Source of the DNA: SCGC-AG-212-J23 sp036406675
GTDB taxonomy: Bacteria > Pseudomonadota > Gammaproteobacteria > Burkholderiales > SG8-39
Direction: 5' to 3'
Length of the DNA stretch: 6,647 nt
Assembly (NCBI GenBank): GCA_036406675.1
Contig: DASXAO010000079.1
Location: 1-6,647 of the forward strand
Shown here: positions 5,261-6,647 of the stretch, one piece after another
Layout: the number at the start of each line of letters is the position of its first letter
Numbering within the stretch: the stretch's first letter is position 1
Made by a program: the position numbers and the translations under genes
Notes under the pieces: generated by a model
What the model saw: only the letters and a program-made list of their open reading frames with translations
Told to the model about the DNA's origin: nothing
Database searches by the model: none

Positions 5261-5815
5261 ATGCCCCGCGCCAAAGGCGAACGCAGGCTCGAAATCCTGA
5301 AGGCTCTCGCGCAGATGCTCGAGGCGCCCAAGTGGGAGCGCATCACCACCGCGGCGCTCGCCGGCCGCCTGGAGGTCTCCGAGGCGGCGCTCTACCGCCA
5401 TTTCGCCTCCAAGGCGCAGATGTACGAGGGGTTGATCGAGTTCATCGAGAGCTCGGTGTTCACGCTGGCGAACCGCATCACCCAGGGCGAAGGCGACGGG
5501 CTGCGGCAGGCCGGAGAGCTGGTCGAGATGCTGCTCGCGTTCGCGGAGAAGAATCCCGGCATGGTGCGCGTCATGACCGGCGACGCGCTGGTGGGCGAGC
5601 ACGAGCGCCTGCAGGTGCGCATGAACCAGTTCTTCGACCGCTTCGAGGCCACCCTGAAGCAGGCGCTGCGCGCCGCCTCCGACGGCGACGCCGCCGGCCG
5701 CGCGGCGACCCTGCTGCGCTATTCGATCGGCTGCCTGCACCAGTACGCGAAGAGCGGCTTTGCCCGCAAGCCGACGGAGAGCTTCACCGCCCAGCGCCGT
5801 TACCTGCTGACCTAG
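5261..5815 (+). CDS. slmA: SlmA, nucleoid-occlusion factor (TetR family)
   Basis: SlmA binds dispersed chromosomal sites and, when DNA-bound, blocks FtsZ ring assembly over unsegregated nucleoids. The 184 residues (E. coli 198) align with SlmA from near the N-terminus: RRLEILKALAQMLEAP, then the TetR helix-turn-helix ITTAALAGRLEVSEAALYRHFASK (28-51), then LIEFIESSVFTLANRI (58-73), and LLAFAEKNPGMVRVMTGDALVGEHERLQVRMNQFFDRFEATLKQALR, a stretch very typical of SlmA rather than generic TetR. The C-terminus FARKPTESFTAQRRYLL matches the end of the family. ATG 5261 is the only sensible start, but no Shine-Dalgarno precedes it. It follows the HAD gene by 26 nt in the argB group. The 87-bp inverted-repeat element begins 14 nt after the stop. 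Confidence 0.94.
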   Translation: MPRAKGERRLEILKALAQMLEAPKWERITTAALAGRLEVSEAALYRHFASKAQMYEGLIEFIESSVFTLANRITQGEGDGLRQAGELVEMLLAFAEKNPGMVRVMTGDALVGEHERLQVRMNQFFDRFEATLKQALRAASDGDAAGRAATLLRYSIGCLHQYAKSGFARKPTESFTAQRRYLLT

Positions 5816-5829
5816 TTCCGCCTCAAAAA

Positions 5830-5916
5830 CAGGGACGGACCACGTTTATCTCGTGAGTCTGAAATGGCCTCGGTCAGGTGCTTATCGCCGTGGGAAATAA
5901 ACGTGGTCCGTCCCTG
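5830..5916. repeat. 87-bp inverted-repeat element (REPIN/MITE-like) between convergent genes
   Basis: The left arm 5830-5849 (CAGGGACGGACCACGTTTAT) is exactly reverse-complementary to the right arm 5897-5916, with 47 bp between. Two more base pairs follow after one mismatch. The arms resemble a sequence (GGGACGGACCACGTTT type) that I recall as scattered through proteobacterial genomes and linked with RAYT-type Y1 transposases; this is memory, not a search. No transposase is coded inside. The element starts 14 bp after the slmA stop and ends 1 bp before the moeB stop. It therefore fills the convergent gap and could act as a bidirectional terminator hairpin, although neither side has a T-tract. 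Confidence 0.85.
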
Positions 5917-5917
5917 A

Positions 5918-6647
5918 TTAGCGGTTGGCGCAGACCTTGCAACTTTGGTCCCGCCTGACGCGAACGGAGCGCCAGTCCGCGCTCCTGGCATCGAACATCA
6001 CCAGGCGCCCGCTCAGCGACTCGCCGGCGACGGCGACGAGCTTGATCGCTTCCGCGGCCTGCATCGCGCCGATGACGCCGGTCAGGGGGGCGAACACCCC
6101 CATGACCGAGCACTGCACCTCCTCGACCTCCCCGTCCTCGGGAAAGAGGCAGGCGTAGCAGGGCGCGTCGCCGCGCCTCAGGTCGAACACCATGAGCTGG
6201 GCCTCGAAGCGGATCGCCGCCCCCGATACCAGGGGCTTGCCGAGCTTCACGCACGCGCGGTTGAGCGCGTGACGGGTCGGGAAGTTGTCCGAGCAGTCGA
6301 GCACGACATCGGCCTGCGCAACGAGCGCCTCGACTTCCTTGGCATCGATCCGCTTTTGCAGCCCGACCACGTTGACGTCGGGATTCAGCGCGGCCAGGGC
6401 AGAACGGGCGGCGTCGACCTTCGGGTTCCCGACCGAATCGGTGCGGTAGAGGATCTGCCGCTGCAGGTTGGTGAGATCGACCTGGTCGGAGTCGGCGACC
6501 ACCAGTCGGCCGATGCCCGCCGCGACGCGGTAGAGCGAGGCGGGGCAACCCAGGCCTCCGGCCCCGACGATCAGCGCGGCGCCCGCGCGCAGCCGCTCCT
6601 GCCCCTCGATCCCGATCTCGGGAAGGAGGATGTGGCGGCTGTAGCGG
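5918..6647 (-). CDS. moeB: MoeB/ThiF/HesA-family adenylyltransferase, N-terminus outside window
   Basis: This E1-like cytoplasmic enzyme activates the C-terminal glycine of a ubiquitin-like sulfur carrier (MoaD or ThiS) as an acyl-adenylate for molybdopterin or thiamine synthesis. The 242 visible residues begin RYSRHILLPEIGIEGQERL, so only about six to ten residues are missing. Motifs (visible numbering) are the nucleotide-binding GAGGLG (28-33), VADSDQVDLTNLQRQ with Asp52, Asp54 and Arg63, Lys76 in NPKVDAAR, DCSDNFPTR (117-125), zinc-binding CxxC pairs C163/C166 and C236/C239, and the CSVMGVFAPLTGVIG segment (Cys179). There is no C-terminal rhodanese domain, so it is the short MoeB form (E. 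coli 249). No pathway partner lies in the window, so MoeB versus ThiF use is undecided. It converges on slmA, and its TAA stop abuts the inverted-repeat element. Confidence 0.9.
   Translation of the reverse strand, partial: RYSRHILLPEIGIEGQERLRAGAALIVGAGGLGCPASLYRVAAGIGRLVVADSDQVDLTNLQRQILYRTDSVGNPKVDAARSALAALNPDVNVVGLQKRIDAKEVEALVAQADVVLDCSDNFPTRHALNRACVKLGKPLVSGAAIRFEAQLMVFDLRRGDAPCYACLFPEDGEVEEVQCSVMGVFAPLTGVIGAMQAAEAIKLVAVAGESLSGRLVMFDARSADWRSVRVRRDQSCKVCANR

Noticed and set aside
5853..5858. GTGAGT inside the 87-bp element, one half of the known SlmA site GTGAGTACTCAC
   Set aside because: The other half is absent (CTGAAA follows). A single hexamer half-site is expected by chance, so there is no basis for autoregulation.
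1..6647. CRISPR arrays, tRNA or rRNA genes, toxin-antitoxin or defence genes
   Set aside because: No spaced direct repeats, no tRNA-like cloverleaf with a CCA end, and no such domains were seen. The window is mainly housekeeping genes.

Overview
The window is GC-rich chromosomal DNA, roughly two-thirds G+C by eye, and is densely packed with housekeeping genes. The organism is most likely a betaproteobacterium. Three things point there: HslV carries a short MEQFHG-type leader before its catalytic threonine, ArgB is the long arginine-sensitive type, and argB, a HAD phosphatase and slmA follow one another, an order I recall from Burkholderiales-like genomes. I cannot assign a genus from the sequence alone.

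Layout. (1) At 1-1097 lie the 3' end of a zinc/manganese-type ABC transporter substrate-binding protein gene and, overlapping it by ATGA, the ABC-3 family permease gene. The ATPase gene is not in the window. (2) At 1108-2974 is hslV-hslU, encoding the two-component ATP-dependent HslUV protease. (3) At 2940-3119 on the minus strand is a 59-residue, eight-cysteine CWC-family protein. It has a TTG start behind a strong Shine-Dalgarno, and its 3' end overlaps that of hslU. (4) At 3215-3655 is an Hsp20 small heat-shock protein gene, divergent from the CWC gene. (5) At 3682-5815 are argB (N-acetylglutamate kinase), a HAD-superfamily pyrimidine 5'-nucleotidase-like gene starting in the argB stop codon, and slmA (nucleoid-occlusion FtsZ inhibitor). 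(6) At 5830-5916 is an 87-bp element with perfect 20-bp inverted arms, REPIN/MITE-like, filling the gap between convergent genes. (7) At 5918-6647 on the minus strand is a MoeB/ThiF-type adenylyltransferase gene that runs off the window.

How the parts fit. Positions 1108-3655 look like a small proteostasis block. A protease and a holdase chaperone each have a sigma-32-like promoter with the same 14-nt spacer: one lies inside the 3' end of the permease gene before hslV, the other lies before hsp20. The argB-HAD-slmA group is probably transcribed together. A perfect 10-bp palindrome with a 2-nt centre spans the argB start codon and its Shine-Dalgarno. No gene-free stretch exceeds 300 bases.

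I see no convincing new multi-gene system here. The most interesting signals are the argB start-codon palindrome, the 87-bp inverted-repeat element, the paired heat-shock promoters and the small cysteine-rich gene.
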